From Cruorifilaria tuberocauda (lineage: Eukaryota; Nematoda; Chromadorea; Rhabditida; Onchocercidae): a stretch of 64,000 nt of DNA. This document shows, piece after piece, positions 37,348 through 52,076 of the stretch. The position numbers were made by a program, and so were the translations under genes. The notes under the pieces were generated by a model. That model was not told the origin of the DNA. It saw only the letters and a program-made list of their open reading frames with translations, and did not search any database. How positions within the stretch are numbered: position 1 is the stretch's first letter; each line of letters begins with the position of its first letter. Where the stretch lies: the NCBI GenBank assembly GCA_013365365.1, contig JABVXU010000301.1:1-64000 (forward strand). Reading direction: 5' to 3'.

Positions 37348-38100
37348 TGTACGATGATATATGATTTAATTAGTAATTTGCTTGACAGACCTAAACAGAT
37401 TTCTCATTAGTTTTGTTGCATAATTTGCAGAATAAAATTAATTTAAATGTTATTTAAATTTCCAAAGCAATTAAATTATGAAAAATGCCAGAAATGCTTT
37501 TTAAAAAAAATCATTCGTGTGATCACTGATAATGACTGAAAAATTTTTATTAAAATTATCAATTTCGTTTTATCTAACTGAATAATAATGGACAATTTGA
37601 ATGATAGTTTGGACAAGTTTAATTTCAAAAAGAACAACGAGTGGCTCAATGACATAGAAAAGAAACATACTTGCAAATAAAATTTTGTTGAATGAGAAGC
37701 AGACGACAGAAAAAAAAGCTAAGTTCTGAACGTTGCACAAGCACCTGAAACTTTTGTTCTCACTTTTAAAGTTTAAACTTGCAACACTGTAATATAGAAC
37801 ATTAATTATAATTTTACTAAAATTAAAATACAAATCAACTGCAAACTTTTAAGCATTTCATTCATAAATTTTTCATCATAAATAATTCATTTTCCATCGG
37901 TGATTTGTGGTTTTACAAAATTGATACTGTTCAATCAATTAATTTACTAATTAAATAAATAAGTGGCAAGCTTACCTTTTGGCTAAAAAATAAAAAAACA
38001 CGGCACCGCAAGCGACACACAAACGACACAAAAAAGAATAGCACACGAAGAAGAAGACGAAATCACTCCTGAAAATTATTTTGCTTTAACGATTTTAAAA
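37348..38100 (-). promoter_or_regulatory. 5' region of sup-12 with a possible UTR exon
   Basis: On the minus strand a strong donor (AAAAG|GTAAGC) ends at 37976, preceded by non-coding sequence containing gtgtcgcttgcggtgccg. With the acceptor at 37391-37398 it would form a 5' UTR intron of about 580 bases. The stretch contains no coding frame with support. The UTR exon start cannot be placed. Confidence 0.4.
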
Positions 38101-38981
38101 TTAATATCCGCTTTTTCCTTTCTGCTTTTCATTTATTCATTTAATTAATAATTATTCCACTAATTATATTGATTAGAAAAGGTAATGAATTGAGTAGGAG
38201 AGAAGAAAGGAAAGGTATCATATGATTGACAGTGCAAAAGTGACAAATTTTGCAATAGAAATTAAGGGGGAAAAAAACAAAGGTAGCAGGAAACTATTTA
38301 AATTATTACTGACAAATATTACAATTTCTTCTCTAAAATATTTCATTTTAATTTCAAAATTTCTCTTTTCAAACTTTTAAATATCTCTGAATATCATTGA
38401 GCCATTGAAGAAAAAAGTAGATAAAACTTCAAAAAATATTAAGTTATAATGTCTTTTCTCTTATCTGTAATTTAAAAATTTTTTCCTCTCAATGAAATAG
38501 TCAATTAAACGGAAGCAATGAAAGTCAACAAGCGTAATCAGGCGTGATACAAACTAGTTTATCATTTTTCTTTCTTTTTTTTCTTGTTGTTTTTTTATTT
38601 TGTTTTCTAATATTTTTTAAAAACAATCATTTTTTTTCTCAGTATGAAGAATGAAAGGGAAAAACGCATGATAATCAATAATATTCAACTTAAATATTAT
38701 AAATTAAAAATGAGGGAAAAGAAAGGATAAAAATATTTCTGAAATGATTATTTCATAAAAGAGACAGAAGAAGTGCAAGTTTCAAAACGGAATTGGCCAT
38801 ACAATTGCTAGGCTAAAAAGGAAGAGAAAAAAAGCCTAGCTTTGATAGGACCAAAAGGATGGATGGTTATATCCCTTTCTTCTGATGTCACTCAAAATAT
38901 TCAATGAACAGCTTCTTCCATTCTTCCTCTCATTTATTATATTTTATACTTTCAACAAAACCGTTCAAATATTCATTCGCA

Positions 38982-39290
38982 TACACACACATACATACAC
39001 GTACACATAAATATTCACATACACACACACACACATACATTATTAATTAACATTAAGAAATAAATATCCTAGCCATGGTTCGATGTATACAAACATACAA
39101 ACACACATACACACGCATACACGAATTTATATATACACACAACACAGATTTAAATTATGATATAACATCCTGAACATCGATTATATTAAACAAAATTGAT
39201 AGCATGTGGGAATTTTATAACATACAAACATACAAAAACAGACACACACACACATACACAGACATACATATACACATACACACATGCAGA
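38982..39290. repeat. Scattered CA-rich (acac/acat) repeats
   Basis: Several short runs of acacac and acatac units occur on the plus strand, interrupted by unique sequence. They cause Cys/Val-rich minus-strand open frames that are not genes. Confidence 0.75.
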
Positions 39291-39730
39291 AATGAAATAT
39301 ACAGATAAGCAGAGAGAGAGATATATATAAGAGAAATGTATGTGAATGTATGTGTTGTGTCTGTCAGTTAATAGATTTGATAAGGATTGAGAAGCATATG
39401 AGTGATCGTTGATATTTTCATTCATCGGTGATTTCTTTTTTTTGTTCCTCATGAATTTCTCTTTGTGATAAAGAATATTTGATTAATTTTTCCTTTTTTG
39501 GATAACAATAAGGAAAGAAAGAAATGAGAATGAGAAGCTGAAGAGCTAAAACATTTGAATTGCAAAGTCTGATAGCTGAAAAGGTAAGGTAGATGGTAGG
39601 AAAGGTTAGGATAAGGTCAAGAGAAGAGTAACGAGAAGTAAATTGAACTGTGATTAAACTGGACAAGAAATGTTGAGAGAATAGTAAAGAAGTAGCCAAA
39701 AAGGCAAAGGAAAGGTTAACGAGAGGTTAA

Positions 39731-39780
39731 AAGAGAGGAGAGGAGAGAAGAGACAGAGAGAGAGAGAGAGAGAAAGGAGG
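39731..39780. repeat. (GA)n purine tract
   Basis: Polypurine run including agagagagagagagagag on the plus strand. Confidence 0.8.
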
Positions 39781-40414
39781 AAGAAATGGTTGCACAAAGG
39801 GAACTGTGTTTGCATTTAGTGCTGCAAAACATCACAGTCGCGCCTATTGGATTAATATATTTGATTTATTCCTTTTCTATTCAACCCTCTCTCTTTTCTT
39901 TCATTGTTATTTTTGCTTTTCCTTTAAATTTATGATAATTTTATATCAAAAATTAAATTTGAAGAAATTATAGTATTCCAAGTTCTTTTCTCAAAAAAAC
40001 AAATTTGAATATTAACTTTTCTATAAAACTCTCAAATTAACCAATTAATATATGAAAGTTTTTAATTATTCCAAAATATTTCGTGAATTTTAAAAAGAAA
40101 AAAATGTTAATTTTTATTGTTAAATATTTTAAAATTCTATTAAAAGAATTTCAGTAACACATAAAATGCTGTAACCTTGTATTGGCGGAAATTATATATT
40201 TTCCAAATCGAACTTTTTCTTACCTAAAAATTTCATTCTGAGACTTTTTTCAGGTAAAGTTAATTGGGAAAATATTGAAGCGAATATAAATTGAAGAAAT
40301 ATTACATTTCAAAGTTATAACAGCCTTATTAATCATAACGATTTTCAGTTGAAAACGATGCAAAATATTGAATGAAAAATGAAATAAAGCAACTTCTTCC
40401 ATATTAAATGTCTC

Positions 40415-40430
40415 ACATACACACATACAT

Positions 40431-40503
<73 letters not shown>

Positions 40504-40860
40504 AACACACACACATATACATATATACAGATAGATATATACAAAGATGTGCACACATACTACACATACACAAACACATATACGTAGAACACATGTATAC
40601 AATTTCACATAAGCACACATACACACACACACGTACATACACATATGTACACAATCAAACACACATACACCTAAATACATACACATTCACACATACACAC
40701 GTATACACATATATTCTAATACATACACACATACATATGCATACAGATACATACGTATGCATACAAGTACATGTATATATGCATACACACATGCACAGAT
40801 ATACGGGAACATACATACACATACACACACATATATTCACATACGCACCCAGACACTGGT
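40415..40860. repeat. Long (CA)n microsatellite with degenerate flank
   Basis: A pure run of about 35 CA units (40431-40498) is followed by about 360 bases of degenerate acacat/atacat units on the plus strand. Open frames over it (Thr/His on one strand, Cys/Val on the other) are artefacts. It is the largest simple-sequence block in the window. Confidence 0.95.
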
Positions 40861-43670
40861 AGGTTTTATACTAAACTAAATGCAGTTACTGGAATACACC
40901 GATATCTTGAAGGCAGAATGTCGTCTTATAAAACTGGAATTGCTAGAGCTACAAATATAACTCGTAAACAATAACAACAGCGACTTCTAGGTATGATAAG
41001 AAATGGGAAAGATAGGGAAAGGTTAAGATGATATGCTGAAAAAGGTCAGGATAATGAAACAAAAAGGAATAAAATGGTAAAGCAGAAAGGTTAGGAACGA
41101 ATTTTTATTTTTTGGAAATAAATTATCAGATAGTGAGAGAAAGTAACACTGAAACAGTTGATATCAAACAAGAAAATGAATGAAAACAACCGCTAACATG
41201 CAATCTTCCACTTCTTTCTCCCGTCCCTTTCTCGAACATTCCAATAAAATATAATGAAATTAATCTGTGTGATAATTTAAACAAATTTCAATTGCTATTA
41301 AATTCAGTATATTCTCTAATTATTCTAATTTTTGATGATATCAATATTTGTTGCAGAAATAAATTATATCAATGATTGCTCGACAGCAATCATTCTGACA
41401 ATAATCATTCCTGAATCAATCAAATCTAATTGCTGATTTGTGAAGGGAAATGATAAATTTATTAGCTCATATCATTTCTCCTCAAAATTGATTGTATGTT
41501 CCAGTAAATTGTCGCTAATACTTTTACTTCTTAATTTGTAAAAGAAAAAAAGACGACGAATAATCTAAGTGAATCTATAAATTTCATTCTTGAACTATAT
41601 TTTATTGCATATTTTAACTTCTTCTTTTCTTTGATTTTACTTTTACTTGTTAAAAATATATTGCAGAACTTACTTTTAATAATTTGGGAAAGAAAAAGAA
41701 TTTAAGTGAACTTGAAATTTTTTCAAGAAAGAATTCTTTCTTCCCAAGAGAATAATTTTTTTTTTGTTTTTTATATTACTGAAAGCTAAAAATTCCAAAA
41801 AAAATTTATATAAAAGATAAATTTATGAAGAATTTTATTTATTTATTTATTTTTTGTCTCCTTTTTTCTTTGCTATTTTTGTTTTCCAAATAAAATTTTC
41901 GAATATCATCCATAAAATGTGAAATTAGTTTATAGGGAGGATTTGAAAAAAATCTTATCTTTTTCACTTGCTTATCTATTCTCCAATTTCATTTTTAAGG
42001 ATTGCATTTCAGGAAAATTATACATAAATTTATCCAGTAGCTTTATTGATTTATAAAAATGAAATTATTTGAAAATTTGAAAATAAGTACTCGTTAGAAT
42101 GGAAGAAATTAAAACTTTAGAGAGTAGCTATTTCATCTTTTTTACTTTTCAATTCTTAGCTTTCTAGCACCCACGCATTTGTTAATAAAATATAACTAAA
42201 ACGATGGAATGGACTGGAATTACTTGTTTTCATATACACAAATGATTGGATTTCCATTTGGCTCTTCTAAATTTCGCTTAGTCTAAGCTAATCTTATCAG
42301 TCTTGTCTTGAATTCAATAAATATACCGACTTGTATGTATATCGAATATTTATTCACTCAAGGCTTTAATTTTAATAATATTAGAAGTAATAAGAGAAGA
42401 TAAGCAAACATATGTGACATATAATATAAAAGCAATTGATTAAATTTATCAGAATGATCAGAGTGATAAATGGCGCACTGATATGATTATTAATTTTGCA
42501 AATTTAAAAAAATTTAAAATATTATAGCATCATTATCCTCACAAATTAATCCTTTCAAACTGAACGAATAAATTCTATTTGAAATAAGTAAACATAAATA
42601 TGATGGATGGAAATGAATATTTTAATTTACCTAATGATAATCAACAATATAAGTATGAGAAATGATGAAATTTCGTAAATTTAAAATTTCTATTTGCTGA
42701 TATTCACTGATAAAATTATTTTCATTATTATCCATGAAACATAATCTTCTGCAATTGAATAAATAAATTCCAGCTTAACTTATTACCACCATCACCATGG
42801 ATATCATTATTATTCTATTTTTAATTTGAAACTAGTTAATTGCATGCATCTCTTATATTTACATATAATAATAATAATAGGAAATGGGAAACGAATGAAA
42901 TAATGAAATATATTTCATATTTTATTGTGATATTTAAGTAATATAATCATTTAACTATAACCATATTCATTATTATATCAATAATTAATACTATTATTAT
43001 TGTCATTATCATTATTGTTATTATTATTATTACTCCTATTGATATAATTGCGGTATAACTGGTTGCTCACAAATCTTTCATTCCGAAATTACATGATTAT
43101 GAAAAATAAATGAAATGTCAACAACAATTATAAAATTATTAATTATTTTGATACTTCTATCAATTCTATCAAAAAAAGATGTGCAATCAATTTCATTAAT
43201 CGATAAAAACCTGTTACCAATGATTGGCCTTCTATCATTTGCTAATTTACCTGTCTAAGAAATAAATATGTGGAAAAGCGATGAAATGATACGAAGTAAA
43301 ATTGGCACGAAATAAATGAATATCGATAATGTTTACTGTTTTTTGTCAACTGTCACAGTTTATATTTGTTAAAATCCAATATCCAGATTTATAATTCTCC
43401 AAAATAGTGAACCTCACGTCTAACTAATACTACTAATATTGCTAAATAATGGAAAATGAGGAAAAATTGAACATTCTAGTGAAAGACTAGTTATTTTGTT
43501 GCTTTTATTAATAATAAAAAAGAATTAATAAAAATAATAAATGAAGGAAAAATAGAAGATAGGAGAATTGACTATGATAACATGAAAATAAGCAGGTTTT
43601 CATTAACGTTTGATCTCTCAATTGAATTTCCGGAGTTAACAAATAATCAATATCCTTTCTAGCATATATA
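40861..43670. other. Non-coding AT-rich stretch
   Basis: Immediately after the CA tract a short, less AT-rich segment (40861-40973) is open in one plus frame (FYTKLNAVTGIHRYLEGR) and ends in TAA, but has no start or acceptor. The rest shows no exon. A degenerate att/gtt trinucleotide tract occurs at about 42975-43035. Confidence 0.45.
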
Positions 43671-43689
43671 TCAATACTACTAGCGTCAA

Positions 43690-43776
43690 CAACAACAGCA
43701 CCGTCAACAACGACAGTGGCAGTAATAGTAGCAACAATAACAACAACAACAACAACAACAATAACAATAATAATGT
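43690..43776. repeat. (CAA)n trinucleotide repeat
   Basis: About 85 bases of caa/aac units with interruptions on the plus strand. On the minus strand they give a poly-leucine open frame (43636-43881) that I reject as a gene. Confidence 0.85.
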
Positions 43777-43881
43777 CAAATTAAAGCCAAAATCAGTGAA
43801 ATATTTGTTTGATTTGCTTTTGTTGTCTCGACTTGATTGGTTCGAAAGGAAGCTGTTTGACAACTTTTCCATCCTTTCCAT

Positions 43882-46800
43882 TCAAATAAATCCATTATCT
43901 ATCTATCTTTCTTTCTATTATTATTTATATTTCCTTCTTTTCTTCCCATTCATCTTTCATTTCAATCAATAATTATCAATTTGATAAGATGAAAAAATTT
44001 CCTAATCATTTACTCATCCTTTTAACTCATTTCTTATTGTTATTGCATACCTTTTATACTACCTTAATTGAAATTGATGTAAAAAAAACTATACTTTACA
44101 TATATAAATGTAAATGTAATGATAAAATGATAAAATTAACTCTTTCTAATTGTTGAGTACCTATCTTACGAGAATTAATTAAATCATGATAAAAGTTTGT
44201 TATCATTGCTATTATAATTAGTGCTGATTAAACGATTTAAATTTTCTTCATACTTTTGATTCATTTCTAACAACTCATTTTTTAATTTACATGGCAAAAT
44301 ATTGCAAAAAATTATTATTTCAATCGATCTTCTAAGGAATTTTTCAAAAAATTGTGTACTTAATCAGTAAAAATAGAGGGAAAGTTTAAAATAATGTAAA
44401 ATCGAAATATACTTTGCATTCTTTTAAGTACCAATAACCTTTACATTTAAACTATTAAGAAATTCGATAACATATTTTTCTGCAGCAAATTTCATTTGTA
44501 ATTGTTTCTTTGCAAAAAATCTCTCTCTTAATTATGAAAGTTTAGTATTAAGCGACTAAGAATTATATTATTAGCAGCATTTTGATTCTGAAAATGAGTG
44601 CCATTATATCATATTAGTCCGAATTCACATCTTAGATTTAACTGATATTTCTATAAGTTTATATATATAATAGAAAATAAGCGACGAGAGAAAAAAAGAA
44701 CTGAATCTTTAGATTTGACAAATTGATGACAAAAATTAGAAGTTAAAAATAATAAAATTTACTGAATAAATGAAAGATTAAATTTTCAAGAGATAATTGT
44801 TTTTTTTTTGCGAAATTGATTGAATTATTTTTACTTTTATTTGAAATAAATAATCAGTACACTTTATCATTCTTAAATATCACTTCAAAGTGATGATTCA
44901 CTTTTGGGAAAAGAAAATTACTAATTCAAAAACGGGAATAAAAGTTATTTTGGCTAATTTAAGTGAAAATTGAAGGCAGAAATTTGAAGCTAAGCTAAGC
45001 TAGCTAAGCTAACTAACTCAATATAAACAATTTAAATAATGCTTTGTTGAAATTGAATAATCGATTTGAAAAAAGAAATGAGGAAAAGATTACTGAAATT
45101 TTCAATGTAATATATTAACAGTAACAGTAAAAGATATATAATGAATAATTTAAATCTATGAAAGAAATATATATCTTTAGATAGATAAAATCATCGATAA
45201 ATATCATACGGTAGTTAAGTAATTTTCGATGATACTGATAGGAACAAATGATAATTAAAATTTGATAGATAAGTAAAATGATAGTGTGGAATGCAAGGTA
45301 ATCATCATCAGTTTGTTACAGCAAAGTGAATACTACAAATATTTTGAAAGTAAAGGAAGAGGGAAGAAGTTGAGGAGATGATTAGCTTAGCTGTTAGCTG
45401 CTGCTGTTAGCTGCTACTGCTTACTGCTACTAACCAGAAATGATGCATTTCAATTTCTCTGCAATCTTCAAATGAAGAATGTTATGTGTTTACAAAACTG
45501 GAAAAGTTAATAGCTAAGGAGGAGGAAAAAGGTAAAGGATAAAGAGGAGAGGGAGAGAGGGAAAGACAGAGGTGAAGGTGAAGATAGAAGAGAGCTTAAG
45601 CTGCTGTATATTTATTAGTTGAAGAAGGATTTTATCCTATCCACTTCGAAAATATCTTTGAGCTATAAACTATCGAATCATACGATCATAACGTCAAAAT
45701 ACCTCACGTAGGTCATATAGGTTATAGAGTCAATAAATATTGATTGGAATGAAACTTACTCTTTTCGATATACACACTTATATAAAAATTTTAACAATTA
45801 CAACTGTTATAATTAATTAGACAAAGATTTTTGCGATACTAATTAACATACATAATTATGAAATATTTCAAATGATAAGTGAGTATTTGGAAGAAATTAA
45901 AAAATTATCAATGAATTGATTAAACGCTGAAAAATTCAATCCCTTCTCTTCAACAATCTCCTAGTAACATATTTTGAAGAGAAGGAAAAGAGAGGAGAGA
46001 AACCATTAAATTTGTTGATATTATATAGCGATAGTATTAGCAAGTAAATATTTTACGAAATTTTCCAACAACGAGCTAAAATTTCCTTCTTAAATTACTA
46101 AATAATTAGTTTTAAATTAGCTGAAATATTTTAGCATCAATTAGTTATTTGTATAATTTGTGAATTATTATGAAAGTTAAGTAAATTAGTAACTTAACTA
46201 TGAAGAATAAATTTATTCAATAGACTAATTATTCATTTTTAAACGATCGACTGAAGAAAAAATTTTTACAACAATTTTGTTATCCATTATCAAATATTCG
46301 ATTTAAACAAGAATTCAATAAGCTCATTGATAAGTGATTTCATTATAATAATGATAATAGAAGTAAAAATGGATAAATAAAATGTCCAAAATATCCAATA
46401 ACTTACTGATATCTCAAAAAAAGAAATGAAAATATTTTGTCATAAAAACTTTGAAAAATCCTCTTCATCATCTGTTGAATTATTTTTGAAAATGTTTTTT
46501 TTTTTTTGCTACTATCGTAAGTAAACTGAAATGAGAAGAATATAACTCTCCGAATTGCAACGTAAACAAAATAACAGTAATCGTATAGATTATAAATTGT
46601 ACAGATTATAAAGTTAGATGAATGGATGAGAATAGATTTTCACGGATTATTATTACCTAAGAATTTAAGATAGAAATTCAGTAAATGGATAGGAGTTAGA
46701 TATCGATTGAATAGCTTAGTAATGAATTTGAAATTAGATCCAAAAAAAGAAGTTAAACAAGTTGATAGGAATAGTTTAATACTTGGAATTTAGCTATAGT

Positions 46801-49323
46801 AGATAAACAGAAAGAGATTTAAACTAAATAGTAATGAATTTTGGATGAAATCGAAGAAGGATAAAACGAGAAAGATCAGACTAAGAACAACTGCTTGTCA
46901 TAGAGTTGGAAGAAATTTGATAGATCGAGAGTGATTGGTTGGATGGATCGATGTGATCGGAAGAGATCGAGGATCAGTATCAGCTGCTTCCTAGCTTCAG
47001 CACCATCTCATAGGTAACATCTCTCTCCACTACCTCTTCTTTCTTCCTTTCTCTCTCTCTTTAGCTATCAGTTGGATACTTCCGTAATTTTTTTTGTTAA
47101 AAGATCAAATGATTCTTCAGCTGTTCAGAAGAAAAAAAGAAAAAACAAAATATCTTACTCTTTTTCCCTCTCTCGAAAATCTTCTCTCTTCTCATTCCTT
47201 TTTATCTTTTATCAAAAGAGATAAAATGAAATGAAAAGGAAAAAAAGTTTTGTTTTTTGAGATTTATAAGCTAACTCGTTCTTCATTCCATTCTATTCGA
47301 TGCTTGAAGCATTATGAATATTTCAAAGAATCGTTTGATCAGAAGTGCTTAATTATGAATTAATAATTAAATTTTGAAATAATATAAATAATTAAATAAT
47401 AAAGAAAATTCTATAAATCTCTTGCAAATTTTTAAAAATAAACAAAATGGGACGATTTTTCATTATCTCTTCTCTCTTTCTCTTTCCTCTCTTCTTTCTT
47501 ATTGCAGTCATGAATAAAATATTCTAACTACTTAACATCATAAATTCATCTAAAAATTTCATTTAGTTATTTCTCATAATGAGGAAGTCATTTAGAATGC
47601 TAAATCAATTAATATGAAATTCATAAATTTGAAAGTTTTCTTTTAAACTTAGAGGCTATCAACTGACTTTTTGTCACTTTTATTTCATCGCTCTACGAAC
47701 TTTTATTCTAATCGAATACAACAAATTTGAAAGTATTCATCAATATTTCATTTTTTTTAAAAATGTTTCATCTGTGTGTAATAGTTGTGAAAACGAAAAC
47801 TGTAATTGATTATTCATATAAAATTATATTTATAAATATTTTGGGACCTCTATACTTTTAACTGTGAAACTTATTATGCATGTCTGATTGCAATGATAGT
47901 AAAGTGATAACAATTTGTGAGATAATCACTTGACCTATCTAAATATTAGGATTTACTTTTCAGAAAAACGATTACGAATACATCAAAAAAAAAATTTATA
48001 CAAAACATAATGTTCCTAAACTCGTTTTTTTAGAGATAAAGAGAGAGAGAGCAAGAGAGAGCGAGAGAGAGAGAGAGAGAGAGGGAAAGGGAGAGAAGTG
48101 AAAAATTGATTCCGATTATTCCATAGAAGCATGTAATTTAGCAGAACAAAATCATCCTATCATCTATTAAAATATATTTATCAATAAATGTACTCTTTTA
48201 GAAAGAAAGAAATTTGTTAAAATAAAAAAACATAATCGAACCTCTTGATTGGTTTAAAATATTCGAATCACAATAATCAGACCAAATCCAAACCTATTCT
48301 GATAAATGTTTGAACGAATCTGAGTCTGATGAATCCTCCTTGTTCTATTTCACACATTTATTTATTTATTTCAAAAATGTTACGATACGATCGTTACATA
48401 CAAATATAAGTACAACTATTATATTTACAAATTAGTACAATGTGTAGAAAAAAAGAATGCGAACTATGAACGTTAGAGAAAGTTTTTTTAAGCTAACTTA
48501 TTAATTATTACTTATTATTTTTTTACTTGTTGATGAAATATGAGGAAAAAATCAATAAATAAGTAATGAAATTCAAGCGACGAGCAGTTTAATTAATAAG
48601 TTAAATAAATGTATATGAAAAATCAGAAACATTTATATGATTCATTTTAATTCATTTAGCGGTTTTTTTATTCAAGTTTTGTTTGCATAGTAATGTTACT
48701 TGAATTTGATCCGACTAAACATTAAGTGACAAAAGTAGTTTTAGTTTTACTTATTAATCATATATTGATTAGTAATTTATCTGTTATAATTTGTTAAAAT
48801 ATGATAAAGTTTAACTTAAATATCAATTCATTTCAGAATTGACTCTTACTTTAATGCATTTGTTTTAATTAATATTCATAATATTAAATTTAATTTTGAC
48901 AAATCCTATTGCAAAATACAATATCCTACATGAAAGAATACATTTAAGCGTATATTCATTTAGCCACACTTCATTTAAAAAAAAAACGCTTGATATGCAA
49001 TTTAATATTTGATTTAAATCTATCCATCAGACTTAATAAGCAAATAAACAAAAAAATTTTTTAATTAAATTTGATTTTTAATTTCTCAGTTTGAAATCGT
49101 TTTTATTCAAATTCCTTTTTAATCGATTTAATTCACTATATTTGAATACATCGAAAAAAGAAACAAAAAGATAAATTCAATAAATCATTTCCGAAACTAA
49201 TTAATGAAAAAAAAACAAAAGTGCGAAGAAACTTTGTAATACTTTTTACTTACATCATTGATTATTGCAAATACTGAGCAATAAGATAAAATATATATTG
49301 AAGCAAATGAAGTTAAGTATAAC
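43882..49323. other. Non-coding AT-rich stretch
   Basis: No exon is recognised. It has small internal repeats such as gctaagctaagctagctaag near 44992 and ttagctgctgctgttagctg near 45392, plus a GA tract at about 48040-48098. It may be distal upstream DNA of sup-12 or downstream DNA of the tandem membrane-protein genes. Confidence 0.45.
48040..48098. repeat. (GA)n microsatellite
   Basis: Interrupted gagagaga run on the plus strand. Confidence 0.85.
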
Positions 49324-49420
49324 ATAAGGTCATTTTAAATTTATTATAGTTTTTTATAAGGTCATTTTAAATCTATAATTTTTTATAAGGTAATTTTAAA
49401 TTTATTATAAGCTTTTACAA
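49324..49420. repeat. Three-copy AT-rich tandem repeat
   Basis: A unit of about 30-35 bases starting ataaggtcattttaaat appears three times in succession, with small differences between copies. Confidence 0.75.
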
Positions 49421-51690
49421 TTTATTATATTGCAAACAAAAGACTTCGATATTTGCTACATTTTTGAGAAGCATGAAAATTTGTCGTAGATAAAGTATAA
49501 ATTGTTTATCAAAATTAAAAAAAGCACAAGCATTTCATACGCTCATGCACACGTAAAACACTTATGTAAACATTCGTTTATTACGTATTTACTTAAGTAA
49601 AAATATATATATTATTGTAATATTTTTAAACGCGTAAACAATTAGCTATTTTGATTTACTACGAATTCATGAATTTTTGTACTTCTAAATTTTGAATTTA
49701 TTATGAATTATTATGAATTTATTGAATTAATTAATTTATTTGAATTTATTTTGAAAATAATCTCAAAAGAATTATCCACACAAGGGATTTTAATAAGAAA
49801 AATAGTCAAAATTCATAATCAATATATTATTTTGTAATTTCAATTCCTACTTAATGTTTAAGCAAAATAAAAAATTCAGTTAGGTAATAATGTATAAATT
49901 TCGCTCGATGCCTTAGTTTAATTACTTATTCAGTAATTTTGTCTCGTTTCCAAGTTATCGTTACCTTAACTAATTAGTTGCTTGATTTTTTACTATTTAA
50001 GGCATAAATTAGTCAAATATAATAAATAACGAGAAGTTTGAAATAAAATATAATATTTCGAAATGACATTTTTACAGATTTGAAATCTAACTTGAAAACT
50101 TCTCCTCACACTTTGATTTCTTCCATAATTCTCTTCGATAAAATTCTTTTAGCTCTACAAGTTACATTTATTTGATTTGTCTTATCAAGAAATTTAAAAA
50201 ATGATTTGATGACATTTAGAAGATAAAAGCCTTTTTTGTAAGGTTCAATAATCCCTTCTGTTGTAGTAGCAAATCATATTTTGATATTTTCATATTTATC
50301 TTTTACGATTCATACTGTCGTTGATAATCGTATGATATGATCAGATAAAAGTGAAATCAGTAGGCATTGAAATTGTTTTACATTCGGTAAATGTGGATTA
50401 TCACTTAAATTCGATGAGCATAAATTATCAGTTGAACTGAATTTTGTCGTAGCTTAAATGAAAAGAACGTCAATATTTGGATAACAAATTCGAACTTTTT
50501 TATTAAATCTGAATTATCGCTTAAATTTTTAATTCGTTTACTATCGTTTAAACATGGAAATACTGCCCACATCAAAATATTTCATAAATTAGCATGGTTT
50601 ATCGGAATTGATGATATTTTAAACCGTCTCTTAGCTTAATCAAGTCAGTTAATTACTTAAACTATTGCATCACTTAAATTAGTCCCTATATTATTCCTTC
50701 TGTTTTGTTTGAATGTTGTGAATATTCTAATTATTCATATTTAAAGTATTCAAACAAAAATGGATGCACAACGAATCTGTTTATAGATTTTATTTAATTT
50801 AAAATTCGAGATATTTCAAAATCATGTGAAGAAGAAAGTTATGCAAAGGTGTAGTAATTATAATTAAGTATATCGAATACTAAGATACTAAATAAGTTTG
50901 AAAGGATAATTCGAAACTTTAGCAATAAATTCAAGCAGTGAATTATAAAACGTCATTTACTTTTCTCTTATTTCAGCAATTCAATAAGCTATTCAGCCAT
51001 TTAGAGCTAATTTCCTTCACTCATTATCGGCTAATTTAATCCGTCAGTATGAGAAGGTCGGATTTACATTGGGATTGATAAATGAGTAAATAAGAACTGC
51101 AAATACTCAATATCAATCAGTGTTAATTCTTTTCCCCATAAAAATATTTCGATTTACTAACCTTTGATACATGAATTATAAATTAATTTATAAAATTATA
51201 TATATATATATATATAATGATAAAGTGATAGAATATCAATAAATTAAAATGCAACAGGAAAAAAGAGAATAAATTTAATGAATTTCATGGTTAAATATCG
51301 TTTAAATTAAAATTTATTAAATAATTTTTCCATGATTTCTATATCATTTAATTTATCACAGATCAGCGATTAGCCTTGATAGAATGTTAAAGATTTTTCC
51401 ATTATTCATGAAATTAATGATTGTAAAAAAGAATAATACAAAAAAGTTCCAGTTATGATGTATTTATATGATTGAGTATCACTTATTACTTAACATGTTT
51501 CAGTATTACTTATTTATTCTCCATTTGATATTGCGTTAATTTTGATTGACTAATGAGTTATTCATTATGGTTGTAATGTGCAACACACATTAGTAAATCA
51601 ATTCTTTTTTGATTAAAAATATATAAATTGTTGGAAATGAATAAAATCGATGTGATATATCAAATGCTTTCAAGCAGTTTTATCATCTTA

Positions 51691-51735
51691 TTTGATATGT
51701 TTATTGCAAGCAAAACAATCAATATAATCATTTAA
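51691..51735. repeat. Dispersed direct repeat, copy 1
   Basis: The segment starting tttgatatgtttattgcaag recurs almost unchanged at about 52077-52122, about 385 bases downstream. The two copies differ at one or two positions over about 45 bases. No flanking element identifies it as a mobile element terminus. Confidence 0.75.
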
Positions 51736-52076
51736 TTAAATGATATTTCATCAGCACATGAATTGATATGGCTAAATTTTGCATATTTAAAGAAAATAAA
51801 TAAATCAATTTACAAATTTTTCGAAATTTAAAAACCCTTCCGTCATTAATCATAATCTGCCATTGTTCGATGAAAACATAATTGCTTGAAGCTTAATGAC
51901 AAGGAAACAAAAAGTATTTTATTGAAACAACAAAAAAAGCATAACAAGAATGATTATGTTATTAAATAAGGGAAAGTTTTCAAGCAATAAAATGAATTAA
52001 TCATTTTTCTTTTAAATCTTTTTCGAAGTTTGTTCCGTTTTTCAATGAATCGTTCGTGCTGTGCTATGTGATATTT

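Larger units (their letters stand above)
38101..40414. other. Non-coding, microsatellite-rich stretch
   Basis: There are no coding exons with support. It contains scattered acacac/catacac tracts (38982-39290), a GA tract (39731-39780) and AT-rich DNA. It lies upstream of sup-12 and may hold regulatory sequence, but no element is identifiable by eye. Confidence 0.5.

Noticed and set aside
40250..40862. Cys/Val-rich (minus) and Thr/His-rich (plus) open frames
   Set aside because: Direct translations of the CA microsatellite.
43636..43881. Minus-strand frame with poly-leucine
   Set aside because: Product of the CAA repeat.
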